Shown here piece after piece: positions 53,486 to 64,000 of a stretch of 64,000 nucleotides of DNA. The translations under genes were made by a program, and so were the position numbers. The notes under the pieces were generated by a model. That model did not search any database. It worked only from the letters and a program-made list of their open reading frames with translations, and was not told where the DNA came from. This DNA comes from Furcasterigmium furcatum. Taxonomy: Eukaryota; Ascomycota; Sordariomycetes; Glomerellales; Plectosphaerellaceae. How positions within the stretch are numbered: the stretch's first letter is position 1; each line of letters opens with the position of its first letter. The DNA lies in assembly GCA_001599815.1 (NCBI GenBank), contig BCIA01000003.1:2914001-2978000 (forward strand). The letters are read 5' to 3'.

Positions 53486-54405
53486 TTACCTGCCGTTCTC
53501 CCCTGCCCCTGGCAGCTCCCTCGCGATTGAATCGCCAGGAGCCTCATACACTGGCGGGCTCTTTGCCGGCTCATAGTACACTCCCGCCGCCCCGTTGTGA
53601 TCGTTGCCGTGGTTGTGGTGGTTGTTAAAGTCCTGGTATGGCTTCGGGGTCTCGGTTTGCTGCCACTGACCCACGGCACTGTTCGCGCTGACGTCCTGGA
53701 CAGGTTTGTAGTTCTCGAACCCAACGCCCGGCGAGGGCTGGCTCTCCTTGCGGAGGCGGTTCCGTCGCCGCCTGATGAAGAACCATGCCGCCAGGCCAAT
53801 GATGGCTATGGCGGCAACGCCGAGTCCGACGCCCAAGCCAATCGCCAGCGGGCTTCCCCCTGAGTCTTCAGAGTTGCCAGAGTCGTCCCCCGACTCGGTT
53901 GGCGACGAGGCTGGGTCGGTTTGCGACGAAGTGGCGCTCGACGTCGACGGCGTCGCAACCCGTACCCTGTCGAGAGTGAAGAACATGTCTCGGCCGGTGT
54001 TGCAGTCGACCTCATTGGTGCTTCCATTGACGCACGAGAAGCCGGCGCCATCTCCGTTGTAGTTATTGCAAGGCGACACGAAAAAGCCAACTGGGTGCCG
54101 GAGCGGTCAGTTCGGTGAACAAGTCGCCAACGTCCGGGGCTCGCCCTCTGCTCTGGTCCGGGGAACCACTCACTCGATTTGCAGTGTTGAACGCATCCGC
54201 CCGAGTCCCAGTCCTCTAATGTGCATCCGCCGATGTTGTACTGGTAGTCCGACTCCTCGCCGGGTTTGAGTACGCATAACCCGTTCGTCGCACAGTGGTA
54301 GTTGTCACCGCAGCAATGCGTCAGCTTCTCGTCCACCGTCGAGCATGGTGTCATTCGAAGCTCCTGGTTTCCATTCCTGGAGAAGCAGTCTTGGTTCGAC
54401 GACAT
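53486..54405 (-). CDS. Single-pass membrane protein with Cys-rich ectodomain
   Basis: I cannot name the family precisely. Two exons (54405-54174 and 54090-53486) give 278 aa. Residues 1-110 contain about 11 cysteines (THCCGDNYHCATNGLC, GGCTLEDWDSGGC, SPCNNYNGDG) and look like a folded extracellular module common in uncharacterised ascomycete proteins. A Ser/Thr-rich linker follows, then one membrane helix (about residues 165-187) ended by RRRRNRLRK, then a Pro/Asn/His-rich cytoplasmic tail. The predicted topology is Cys-rich part outside, tail inside. No signal peptide is visible at the chosen start, which is odd for this layout, so an unseen upstream exon is possible. A wall-sensor-like role is a guess. 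Confidence 0.7.
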
Positions 54406-54782
54406 GATGGGCTTGGCGCTGGGTGTGTCGCCTTACGATGATGGTAGCGGCCGTCCGTGTGCGAACGTCAACAGGATTCACTTTTTTCTCTCAGGACGCG
54501 CCCGTGGATGGATCGATCGGCCTCATTTCAGCAAAGACCTCCTTATATACCAACGCATCATCATTCCACCCTGCCGTCAGCACGTGAAACGGTCGCGCGC
54601 GGGATGGAGGACGCCGTACGCGTAAAAGATGCAAATCCACTGACACACAGTCTTGGTCGCCGCATCTACTCCAATCAGTGGGCATCCTCGGCCTGGCCGC
54701 GATCATCACTTAAACCCAGCCTGGAGTGCCAAGTGCACCCAGGATGACGGTCGGAGATGGGCAGCCAAATATATCCAGACAT
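54406..54782. other. Intergenic region
   Basis: This is the upstream part of the membrane-protein gene and the 3' end of the DUF1399 gene. No signal-peptide exon that would splice to 54405 was seen. Confidence 0.4.
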
Positions 54783-57461
54783 TCATTCAGTCGGTCTCAG
54801 CCTCCACTCAGCCCTAAGCGCCCCCGGCTCCGAATCCTGAGCAACCAGCAGAGCCCCCGAACCATCCAGACTGCCACCCCCTTTCTGTCAGCGAGCCATG
54901 CATGATGAGCCGATTGGAAGACGTGAGAACTTACCCCTGTGCAGCCCGCGGTGCACATCCCCAGGGTCTCGCTGCCGCATCCGCCACTGCCTCCGCATGT
55001 CCCCGTGGCACAGCTTCCGACCGAGCCTGGTCCGGTGTTGACCTCGCCTGGCGGCACGACATATATGGCCGCCGTTGTCGCTGCCGCCGTTGCGCTCGCC
55101 CACGGACCAGCCAAGGGCACCTTGACTCCCCAGAACGGCACGGTGTCCTCGCCTCGGGGCCCCATCCTCTTCGGCGCCGTTCCTTTGGCGCCCTTGATAG
55201 GGTTCTTGTCTGCTCGCTTGCGGGCTTTCTCGTGGTATTCGTCCATGCGGTTGCGGAACGGGATCCTCAGCCTTCGCGTCCTGGCCTGGCGGCCTATCGT
55301 CTCGACCGTGTGCACGGCTGGATGCGCCGATATGTGCGCAGACGGCGCAGAGCTGCCCTCGGGGTGCCTTCCGGAGGTGCCTGACGCATGGTACTGCTCG
55401 ACCACTGTCCGAAAGCCTGTTAGCTGTCTGGGTGCCTGATTGAAACAACGCGGAGGGTGTATTACACTTCTCTTCCTTGCTCGCGCTGCCGAACATCTTG
55501 GCGAAGCTGTTGATCGCCATCGTACGGGTGGCTGGTTGAAGCTGTCAGTCAAGCAGAAGTTATGGCGCCTGCGTGTCGAGACTTACTCTCGCAGTGCCAG
55601 CAGCGGCATTCTGAGTACACCTCGCCGTACTTCTCCTGGTAGATCTTTGTCGTCCACTCGAACTGCACACCGAGCCTCTGCTCGTCGACCTTGTCGTTGT
55701 GGTCCACGAACGACTTGGTCTGCAAAACAGTGTGGTCGTAGTACGCCTTGGGGCTGAGCTGGTGCGTGTGCCATCCCAGGTCGACATCGAGCGTAGGCAC
55801 GGCTGATTCCCCGGGATAGTTAGCGATGATCTCGATGAACCGCTCGTACTTGGTGAGCAGCGCGCGCATCGTTTGCCGGGCATTTGGCAGATGGAGCCAG
55901 TTCAGCTGAAGAAGAATGTCAGCCTTAGATTTCATCAGGCCGGAGTATATCGCTCGTACCGTCACCATCTTCTCCGTGAAGAGCCCCTGCCTGATCACGC
56001 AGCCGGAGAGGTCGATGGCAAAAGGCGAAGAGTTCTGCCAGTACCTCGACATCATCTTCCGCGTCTGCTGCCGCGCCGGCAAGTCCAGCCTCACGTCCAC
56101 GGCCTTCTTGACGCCGTGTCGGTCCTCGACGTGCTTCAGCTTCTTCTCATCCGCGGCCTTGCCGGTGTAGTCTTCGAAGAGCTCAGACACGGCCAGCATC
56201 GTTGGCTCTTTGGGGCCTCCCGGCACCAGCATCTCCACGATCGACCCGACGAGGCCGCGGCGCAGCACGCGTGCGGGAAATAGCCGGCTAGCGCTGTCAC
56301 CCATCTTTTCCTCGATCACCTCCGGCAGGCCCGATTTCATGTCCAGGATCGTTCCTGGCACGGCGGCATTGGCCACGATGTTGCGGTTGATATCATCGCG
56401 CAGCTTCGCGACGCGCAGCGCATCGTGGGTGACGACAAATCCGCACTTGCATGTGTGCTTAAGCTCGCCGTCGCCGTAGCCCTCGCCGACGAGACCGGGC
56501 CGCTTGTCGCCCTGGTACCCCTTCGGCAGGCAGCATGTTGTCCATGGAATGACCAGCGTCAGTGGGCAGTTCGGGCACCGCATGTCATGCGTGTCCGCGT
56601 CGTCCTCGTTAGCCCAACAGCGGCCGGTCCGTTCGGTCCAGTTCGTCGTGCGCGAATCGGGCGCGGACCACTTGAAGCGCTGGTCGATGGAGTTGTTGAT
56701 GACCTGCCAAGGCATTCCTCCAGCCCACATAGATGCGTGGCCGTATCGCAAGCAGTCCTACTCACGCCAGTCAGCCGCCATGGCCTGCCCCTTTCTGTGT
56801 TGGGGTCTCCTCCTCACCTCGAGATAAAGCCGCGGGTTGAGCATGTGAGCGTGCCACACCATCATGACATCTGAACCCGTCAGCATACTCGAAGACTCTG
56901 CATCGTTCACTGAGTGGTCTTACCCAGCGGCGGCAACATGTCCTCCGTCCACTGCGCCGGCTTCGCCTTGGTGACAAACGCACCATATCTGCCTTCCCTG
57001 TCCGCGATCCCAGGGGCGACCATGTCCCCCTCGAGCAGCATGTCGGGCACGAAGCTGTTCCACCACGCGGTGTACCGGTCCACCGCCCTGGAAACGTACA
57101 GCGCCCACCGCTTCTCGCGCAGCTTCGACACCACCTGCGGCGAGCCCCTCGCCCTCTCGTCCCACATGTCGAAGAGCCCGTCTCTGTACCCAACCTCGTT
57201 CTTGATCACCTGGAACGCGAACAGCAGGCGCAGGTGCGCGAGGCATGCGTCCGGCGCGGGCTTGCCCGGGGACGCCTCATCCAGGGACAGGTTCCCCAGG
57301 GAGGCCGCGATAGCTCCCGCGTCGGCGGGGAGGCTATTCCCGCCAGCTTCGGGGGTGTAGACCGGCGGCGCGGCGTCGCTGTGCGGGTTGCTGGACCGCG
57401 AGCGCTCTGCCTCCGCCAGCGCCGCCTTGTTGTCTTTGTCTTTGGATCGTCCAAAGGCCAT
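54783..57461 (-). CDS. DUF1399 glycine-rich-domain protein (GRDP-like)
   Basis: Six exons are proposed: 57461-56924, 56870-56818, 56757-55587, 55531-55466, 55404-54935 and 54884-54783, about 799 aa. Exons 1-3 are well supported; the last three rest on weaker sites (the donor after exon 4 is GTAATA). The family mark, WHxHxLxPxxY, appears twice: VWHAHMLNPRLY (about residue 185) and GWHTHQLSPKAYY (about residue 525). Between them are CxxC-type zinc-like pairs (CPNCPLTLVIPWTTC, CKCGF). The C-terminus is rich in Gly and Cys (CGGSGGCG). Related plant proteins are glycine-rich domain proteins linked to stress and development; the fungal ones are uncharacterised. No signal or membrane segment. Confidence 0.72.
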
Positions 57462-58868
57462 CTTGGGAGGGCTTGAGAGAGCTTGGTGGAGATGGTGTAC
57501 CTAGCTGGTTGATTGAGTGAGATGAGAGTCTGGGCGACGAGACAAGAATGATCTGAGGTGAAGCCTGTTGCCGAGGATCTTATGCTTCCCCGACCCCGCG
57601 GTCTGGACATGTCGTACGGCCGGAGGACCTTCCCCTCGCGGATGGCCAGATGGGCGCAGCGTACGTGGAGGCGCAGCCGTGCGCCTGGCTGGGTTCGAGA
57701 TGCAGGCAGGGGACCAGATATCGGGATCGCGGGCCAAGATGCCGGGCCGGCGGTGATGCGTGCCCCCGGAATCCCCGCGTGGTGCTCGGAGCGAACCGAC
57801 GGCACGGTACTCCCACGCGAGGCCGCGTGGGGCTGATTCAGTCTATCGGACGGCCGTTGGATGACGAATACATGCCCGATCAGCCTTGTGTCTATTGCTA
57901 TCGTCGTCAGCTGGCTGACGAGGCCCGCAGGTTCGGTGTGCCTTTCGATGTTCCTGCATGCAGGGTTGGGTTGCACCGTCGTCGTCGTCAGGCTCTCCAC
58001 AGGCATTCTACTAGGCTAAAAGCTTGATTTGACCTGGTCGTTATGATATCGAATGTTCAACGGGCGTTCTTCTTAGGGGTGGTGGTGTCGGTATGCGGTC
58101 AGTCACCCGACGGCCAACCCTCGTAGACACCAATGTGTGGCAGACGAAAGATAAGAGCAATGTCCAAAAGCTGCGTCAGTCTGACTTACATTGGAGCTCG
58201 GTGTCCGCTTTGGAGTAAATTGAGGGGATGTCATGTTCACTTACAGCGAGTCGAGAGGAATGCCCGCGAGATCCCTCCAGCTTCTTGACTTGCGAGGACC
58301 ACCACCAGCCCAGCCACAACTCATCGTTCTCTTCCATCGCGATTCACGTGAGAGTCTTGTCGGAAAGATCTAGATTGGTCATCTTGGTGTCGCTTGCGAC
58401 AGCAGTTTCGGTGCGTGGGCGTCTTCATCGCCGAGGCAAGCAAGCGACTGGGACCCTCGGAGCCTCTCTATCATGTCGGGGACCGTGTTGGCAATCATTC
58501 GGGGTGGCATGGGGAATGTTGACCTACTAGCTATTTAGTATTTAAGAATTGAGCCTGGGTACTAGTTAAGACGACTTGCCGCCGATTGTGAGGTGAGTGA
58601 ACGCCAGGTTCTCGTTGCGCATAGTTCTCAGGCTGGTCGTGAGCGAGCTGGAGGCCGTGCCTTATGCCCATCAGTTTGATGGGCCACAGTTCTATAGTGA
58701 CTGGCTCTAGGGCGAGCGCTTTTCTGACTCTCGTGAGTTCAGGCTCAGATGTTACAGAATTACTTCGAGTCTCATTCTCTTCGTATCATAACGTACAGTT
58801 ACGTGCCATAGGTACCTCGCGTTGCGCCATCGTGTACGTATCGCCCTCCGGTGCCTCTTCTCCTGCCA
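57462..58868. other. Intergenic region
   Basis: This 1.4 kb lies between the DUF1399 promoter and the 3' end of the hexose transporter gene. Short ORFs only; nothing recognised. Confidence 0.45.
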
Positions 58869-60815
58869 TTAGATCTGCTCCCGGTGCGCGGTGGCACCGG
58901 TTCCCTCCTCCTTCTTCCGCGCCGCCGCAGCCGCGGCGTCGGTCCCATCGCCCCCGAATCCCGAATCGCGCTGCAGCGCATCCTCGCTCCCGCTCCCGCC
59001 CGCGCCCGAAGCACGAGCAGCCTCGGCCTCCAGGTCGAGCCCGGCCTGGCGGCGGATCTTTGCCATCTCCTCCGGCGGCGGCGGCACCCACTTGGAGCTC
59101 TGCCGGGGGTTGACGTGCTCGAGGTACATGGTGTCGATCTCCTCGAGCGTGCGGCCCTGGCCCTCGACGACGAAGAAGTAGACGAGCATGGCGCCCAGGA
59201 GATTGCAGCCCGCGAAGACGTAGCCGTACTTGAAGTTGATGGACTTGGTGATGAAGGGCGTGAAGAAGGCGAGGAGGAAGTTCCAGAGCCAGTTGGACGC
59301 GGTGGAGAGGGCCATGCCCTTTGCGCGATAGCGGGAGGGGAAGATTTCGGCCATGATCGTCCAGATCATTGGGCCCCAGGTCTGGAGACTGGTGTTAGAG
59401 CGTGTAAAAGGGGACGAAGGGGGTTCGGTGGGGGTCTTACTGTTGCAAAGCCTAGGATGAAAAGCGAAGCCATGACAATCATGGCGATGCCGGCGGGTTG
59501 GGTGTTCTGCGGGTTGTCGAGGTCGAGGGCGAAAGACCCAACGGACGCGAAGACGAGGAAGCAGACGAACATCCAGAGGGAACCGGCGATGAGGGACTTG
59601 CGTCGGCCGTAGTGCTCGACGAGGTAGAGACCGATGAAGGTCGTGAGGAAGTTGATCGTGTTCAGGATGATCTGCGTGATGTAGCTGTTGATGCTGACGG
59701 ACTGGAAGATGGTGGTACCGTAGTAGAAGAAGTAGTTGGCGCCGGCTGGGGGACACGATCAGCATGGGCACGGGCAGGGGGGATGCAAGGGAGACGGACT
59801 CAGCTGCTGGAACATCTGGAGGGATACACCGAGGAAGATACGGTACGCCATGCGCGGGGCCTTGAACATGCCGACGAACTCGGTGATGGGGTTCTTGCTC
59901 ATGACCTTCTCGGCGCGGAACTTCTGCTCGATCTCCTCCATCTGCGTGTGGATGGAGTAGTGGTTGGGAGTGGCGCCGTACACCTTGCAGAGCGTATCGC
60001 GGGCCCTCTCGGTGTGGCCCTTGCGGTAGTCATATCGCGGCGTCTCGGGGAAGAAGAGGATGCCGATGCCCAGGAATAGGGTGAAGACCCAGCCGAGGCC
60101 GAGGACAATCCGCCAGCACGCGGAGCTGTTGGGGTGGTGCGTGACGGTGCCGTAGTTGAAGCAGGCGGCGAGGAAGATGCCGAAGGTGATGAAGAGCTGG
60201 TACGTACACACCATAGCGCCGCGGATCCAGGGGGGCGCCGTCTCGGCCTGGTACATGGGCACGAGGAGGGAGAGGGCGCCGACGCCGAGGCCGGAAACGA
60301 AGCGGCCCATCATGATCTGGACCCAGTCTCGGTTGGCGGAGATCTGGATGATGAAGCCGATGCTGACGATGAGGTTCCAGAAAGAGATGGAGTACTTGCG
60401 GCCGATCCTGTCGGCGATGGGGGCGGCGATGAGGGCGCCGAAGAGGGTGCCGATGGACAGGAGGGAGACGATGAGGCCGGAGCGGACGGTGCTGAAGGCC
60501 TTTGTGCCGTCGGGCTGGGTTTGGGCGAAGCGGTCGAGGAAATCGGGCATCTCAAGGAAGCCGGAGATCTGGCCTGTGTCGTATCCGAAGCTGCCAGGGA
60601 CGTCAGTCTCACTCCTTTGGTCGTTCGCATGAAGTCATCGTCATCACTTACATCAGACCGCCCATGGAGACGAAGAGTGCGAGGACGAGAGACGTTCCCG
60701 TCACGCGGCGCAGGGGGGAGTAGTCCAGGCCGGCCAGGGACCGGCGAGCCCCCACGCTCTTCTCGGAGTTTGGGTTGAACTGGTCAAAGTGGACCTGAAG
60801 TGAACGTAGTACCAT
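58869..60815 (-). CDS. MFS hexose transporter
   Basis: Four exons (60815-60652, 60590-59800, 59745-59441, 59381-58869) give 590 aa with all joins in frame. The sugar porter marks are present: FGYDTGQISG in TM1, DRIGRKYS, AETAPPWIRG, FFPETPRYDYRKGH at the central loop, QQLTGANYFFYYGTTIF in TM7 (joined across intron 2), EHYGRRKS and TWGPMIWTIMAEIFPSRYRAKG in TM10-11. The QQLTGANYFFYYGT and WGPMIWTIMAEIFP segments are typical of fungal hexose (Hxt-type) transporters. Intron 2 uses a GTCCGT donor. The tail after residue 510 is long, with Gly, Ala and Glu/Lys runs. A CRE palindrome lies 223 bp upstream. Confidence 0.9.
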
Positions 60816-62632
60816 GATGGGCAACTCGGCGTGTCACTGTTGTATGTGTGCCCAGGGCGGAGGGAAGCCTATGATCAGGGATGGGTATTTCAAGAATGGG
60901 AAAGCTATCCTCGAGAAAGGCAGATGATCAGGAGATCAGTGTGACAGGATCGACTCCGGCCGTCTCTGCGGCTGAGAAGGAGCAGAGTTTAAGTACCTGG
61001 AGGCACATCGTCAGGGGGCACGCGATGGTAAGCCTCGTGACGTCAAGAAACGCCCGCGGAGGAGGTGCGGCAGTTCATCGTTCGATCTTCAAAGGAGCTT
61101 CAGCCCCTCGAGGGTGCGGGATGGGCCCGTTGCGGCAAAGTCGGCGTGGTCCCATGGGATCCCCGGGCCCAGACGGCCAGATGTGGCCAGGACAATGGGG
61201 CCTGAATCGGTCCGGGTAGACAGATGGGTCAGGTGTCTGTGATGCGTGGATGAGAAGTCAATGGCCAGGAAGCTCTGGTCCGTCCCCAGGCCCGGTCGGA
61301 CCTCCTCTCTCTTGGGGATCCAGAGCTCTGTCGGCCAGTGAGGAGCTCGTCCATCGTCCTGGAGAGAGCTTGCCCGAGGTGTGATCGTGATGATCGACAC
61401 TCGACGCGGGCACGAATAGCAGTGAGACAGGAGGACGTTGGCCGGCCAGAGACACACACACCAAGACAACACACCGAAGCAGCGAGCCTGGCCTAAGAGA
61501 TGACGTTGGACACCCACGCGCGTGAGGCGCCGACGAGTCTGGGGAAGGCCTAGTCCTGAATCGGGCCTGTCAATGGGAGCGGCTGTGCCGGCCTGACGCC
61601 GTCGTGTTTGCTGTAGCCACACACGGCGATCCCTCGAGAGACGGTTCCGAACGTTCCGGGTTTGGCTGGAACTGTTGAAAGTCAGTGAGACAGGAGCGCG
61701 TGGTCTCTGAAACCTTGAGCCAGGGCGTTGGAATGTTCCCCGTCCGCCCGCCGCGTGCTCTGGCTTTGCCATTCTTCCGTATAACAGATAACCTTGCTCG
61801 GTTCTCTGGGGTTGACAGCTTTCATGAAACGCGACGAGGATGTCGCGATGCGCTCTCAATGCTCCCAACACGGCGGTCCTGCAAGATCGGCTCCGTCCGT
61901 GCCGCGCCGGGCCAAGAAAACCGATCGGACCCCGCCAAGTACCGAGACGATCGCCTCGTCCCCGGGTCAGGAGATGCTTTGGCACCTTTGACAGATGGGG
62001 ATTGAGTGATGACGTCGGACGCGAGTCCACGAGAGCTTCCTCGGTCCCGGGCAGCTGTTCGTTAAACGGCCCAATCATAGCGCTGGCGGTGCTATTCTGG
62101 GTGTGTGGGCACAAAGGACGGCATCCCGGGCCCGTTCTCGGTCGCTTTGGGTGGCAATCTGCCGGATCCTGCCCATGGCTGTTATCGCCGGGTGAGTAAG
62201 TTACTTGACGCGGTGTCTGATGACTGCCCGCTGTCCCCCAGTCTTTTTTTCTGCTGTGCCCATAATACTCGTAATAGGCATGCTCCGGGGTTGCGCGGCA
62301 TCACGGCCGGGGATCGCCGAGAGTTTCGCCGGGATCCACCCGGCATCTTCGGCGACTGGGGGATTCCGCTCAGTCATAGGACCTCGGGACTGGAAGTCGT
62401 TGGCCTTGCTGAAGGCACAGGCCGAATTGTCGCAACAACTCGATAAAGGCCTGAGTGCCCAGCATTGGAACTACGGAAACCTCAAGTATTCAACCGCGCC
62501 TCGTGTCGCTCTCTATAATTCTTATGCTCAGAAATTGTGCTACATGCGATAGATACAGCTTGCCAAATTTACAACAAACACCGTCTAATACTTTTATGTA
62601 CACTCAACTCCACGCGCAAACATCCCGCCCGC
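60816..62632. other. 1.8 kb intergenic region
   Basis: It is the upstream region of the hexose transporter and the 3' flank of the FAD oxidoreductase gene. A 341-codon minus-strand ORF at 62114-61089 has no family pattern and an Arg/Ser/Pro-rich composition typical of chance frames. Confidence 0.4.
61038..61045. promoter_or_regulatory. TGACGTCA (CRE) palindrome
   Basis: This perfect 8-bp ATF/CREB site lies 223 bp upstream of the hexose transporter ATG, a plausible promoter position. Role inferred only. Confidence 0.35.
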
Positions 62633-63956
62633 CTAAGCAGAGGGAATCTTGAAGCCGGTCTGGCGCAGCTTCTGGAACACCTGCTTCGAGTCGTACTTGG
62701 CAGACACGTCGCGCAGGAACTGCACGCTCTCGGCGCCGTAGGACGCGAGGGGGTCCTGGTCAGCGGCGCCGTAGTTGGCGAAGACCCAGTCCTTCTGGAT
62801 GCCGGCCTCGTCGGCGTACGCGTTGATGAGGTCGCGCAGCTCGTAGGCGAGGGGCAGCAGGACCTCCTGGTTCGCGGCGGTGTCGACGGTGAAGGCGATC
62901 ATCCACTGCAGGCAGGGCCCGTCGGCCACGACGCGCTCGAGGCCGAGGACGTTGCCGCCCTTGGCGATGCTGTGGTCGACGATGGTCTGCGTGAAGGGCT
63001 GGAACTGGAGGAGCATCTCAAAGTCGGCGTCGGGGCGGAGCTCGACCATCTTGGCGACGTACTCCTGCTGCTTGTTGTTGATGAAGTCCATGACCTCGCG
63101 GTTGTGCGCGACCATGCCGTTCATCCAGTTGGAGCTGGGGTCGTCAGTGAACCTGTCATGCTGATCGCACCATGCAATGTTGACTTACAAGAGACCCAGG
63201 GGCGTGGGGCCGGTGAAGACGGGGACGAGCTCGGCAATCTCGCCGATGGTGAGGGTGCTCGAGATGGTGTCGATCTTCAGGTAGTCCTCGAAGGCAGGGG
63301 CATCAGCCACAGCGTCAATGTTGCTGAGGACGGAAACGAGGACGAAGGAACCGCCGGTGAAGATGCAGGAGAGGATGTTCTGGCTGGCAGGGTCGGAGGC
63401 GCTCTTCTCGAGGAAGTTGAAGTAGGCATCGTACAGCTCCTCCCTCTCGGACATGGCGTACATGGTGATGCCACCCCACATCGAGGTAGACTCGATGGTG
63501 ACTAGAAGGTGTCAGAGGGACAATTGTGTTAGGGGGGTCTTGGTGAACGGGTACTCACACTCATCGAGCCTGGTGACGAAGCCCAGGTTGCCCGAGCCGC
63601 CCTTGAGGGCCTTCCAGAGGTCGGCGTTCTCTTCCGCGTTGGCGTTGACGATGGAGCCATCTCCGAGGACGACCTCGAAGTTGGCGATGTTGTCAGAGGC
63701 GAAGCCCTCGGTGAAGGTGTGGAAAGAGTACTGCATTATACATGTTAGACATGATCATCAAGAGGCAGGGCATCCTTTGGCTGAACACTTACGCCGCCAC
63801 CAGTCGTGAAGCCACCAACACCGACAACGGAAGCACGGCCGCCAACAGCCGTCAGGCCATCCTCGGCGAGGGTGGTGAAGACGGTCTCCCAGGTAGCGCC
63901 GGGCCCGATGCTGGCCAGCTTGGTCTCAGGGTTGTAGACCGTGGCGTTCATGTAAC
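62633..63956 (-). CDS. FAD-linked oxidoreductase (BBE-like), 3' part, cut by window edge
   Basis: Four visible exons, 63956-63793, 63730-63559, 63501-63189 and 63152-62633, encode about 389 aa in one frame. The 5' exons (signal peptide and the flavin-attachment His region) lie beyond the right edge; bases 63957-64000 look like intron. The first visible exon holds the end of the PF01565 FAD-binding fold (ASIGPGATWETV, VGGRASVVGVGGFTTGGG), then YSFHTFTEGFASDN and LWKALKGGSGNLGFVTRLD. The C-terminal BBE region ends FANYGAADQDPLASYG. Such enzymes oxidise alcohols, sugars or secondary metabolites with O2 and release H2O2. Many are secreted or sit in biosynthetic clusters, but no cluster partner is visible in this window. 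Confidence 0.85.
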
Positions 63957-64000
63957 CTGGGGCCCAAGTCAGCTCAGACCCATCAACTCATATTGTAATA

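Noticed and set aside
61089..62114. 341-codon minus-strand ORF upstream of the hexose transporter
   Set aside because: Its composition is rich in Arg/Ser/Pro with no family likeness, and it is crossed by several ORFs on the other strand.
62633..64000. Secondary-metabolite cluster around the FAD oxidoreductase
   Set aside because: No polyketide synthase, peptide synthetase, terpene cyclase or cluster regulator is visible in the window.

Overview
This window looks like nuclear DNA from a filamentous ascomycete (Pezizomycotina), most likely a Sordariomycete. The genes carry short GT-AG introns of about 49-120 nt. They are spread singly on both strands with 0.3-2.5 kb between them, and codon third positions are GC-rich, which produces long antisense shadow ORFs. 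The proteins are typically fungal: a PHO-4 type phosphate permease, a Crh cell-wall transglycosylase, sugar porters, and an aspartyl-tRNA synthetase fused to a DUF2156 domain. I found 23 protein-coding genes with reasonable support, one of them cut by the right edge, plus one 5'-truncated transporter relic and one doubtful tRNA-like Pol III unit. All exon joins were worked out by hand from splice sites and frame.

Layout. 0-9 kb: an AlaX-type alanyl-tRNA editing protein (-), a secreted M28 aminopeptidase (+), an F-box protein (-) and the mitochondrial ABC transporter Atm1 (+). 9-14 kb: a small basic protein of unknown function (+), a Ctr-type copper transporter (-) and a relic of a sugar permease (-). 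14.8-18.4 kb: a secreted ConA-like/GH16-like protein lacking the usual catalytic acids (+), an AhpD-like protein lacking the CxxC pair (-) and a short-chain dehydrogenase (+). 18.8-31.5 kb: phosphate permease (+), NmrA-like reductase (+), secreted metallophosphoesterase (-), MFS sugar porter (-), Mpv17/PMP22 membrane protein (+), a secreted Cys-rich protein with a CDP-diacylglycerol-pyrophosphatase-like (HIT-superfamily) core (-) and a secreted DUF1593/nucleoside-hydrolase-like protein (-).

32.5-42 kb is the most interesting block: a GT1 glycosyltransferase (-), then the AspRS-DUF2156 fusion (-), then, divergently across a 2.5 kb gap, a single-exon alpha/beta hydrolase (+). The fusion has the architecture of ErdS, the fungal enzyme that uses Asp-tRNA to make ergosteryl-3beta-O-L-aspartate. 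As I recall, a hydrolase called ErdH reverses that modification and is often encoded beside erdS, so the hydrolase here is the natural ErdH candidate. Together they would be a synthase/hydrolase pair that modifies membrane sterol using an aminoacyl-tRNA. The system is described; whether the glycosyltransferase takes part is not known to me.

44.5-64 kb: a large Sec7-PH Arf GEF (+), the doubtful tRNA-like unit, a GPI-anchored Crh glucanosyl/chitin transglycosylase (-), a single-pass membrane protein with a Cys-rich ectodomain (-), a DUF1399 glycine-rich-domain protein (-), a hexose transporter (-) and the 3' part of an FAD-linked (BBE-like) oxidoreductase (-). I saw no secondary-metabolite cluster, no intact transposon and no CRISPR array.
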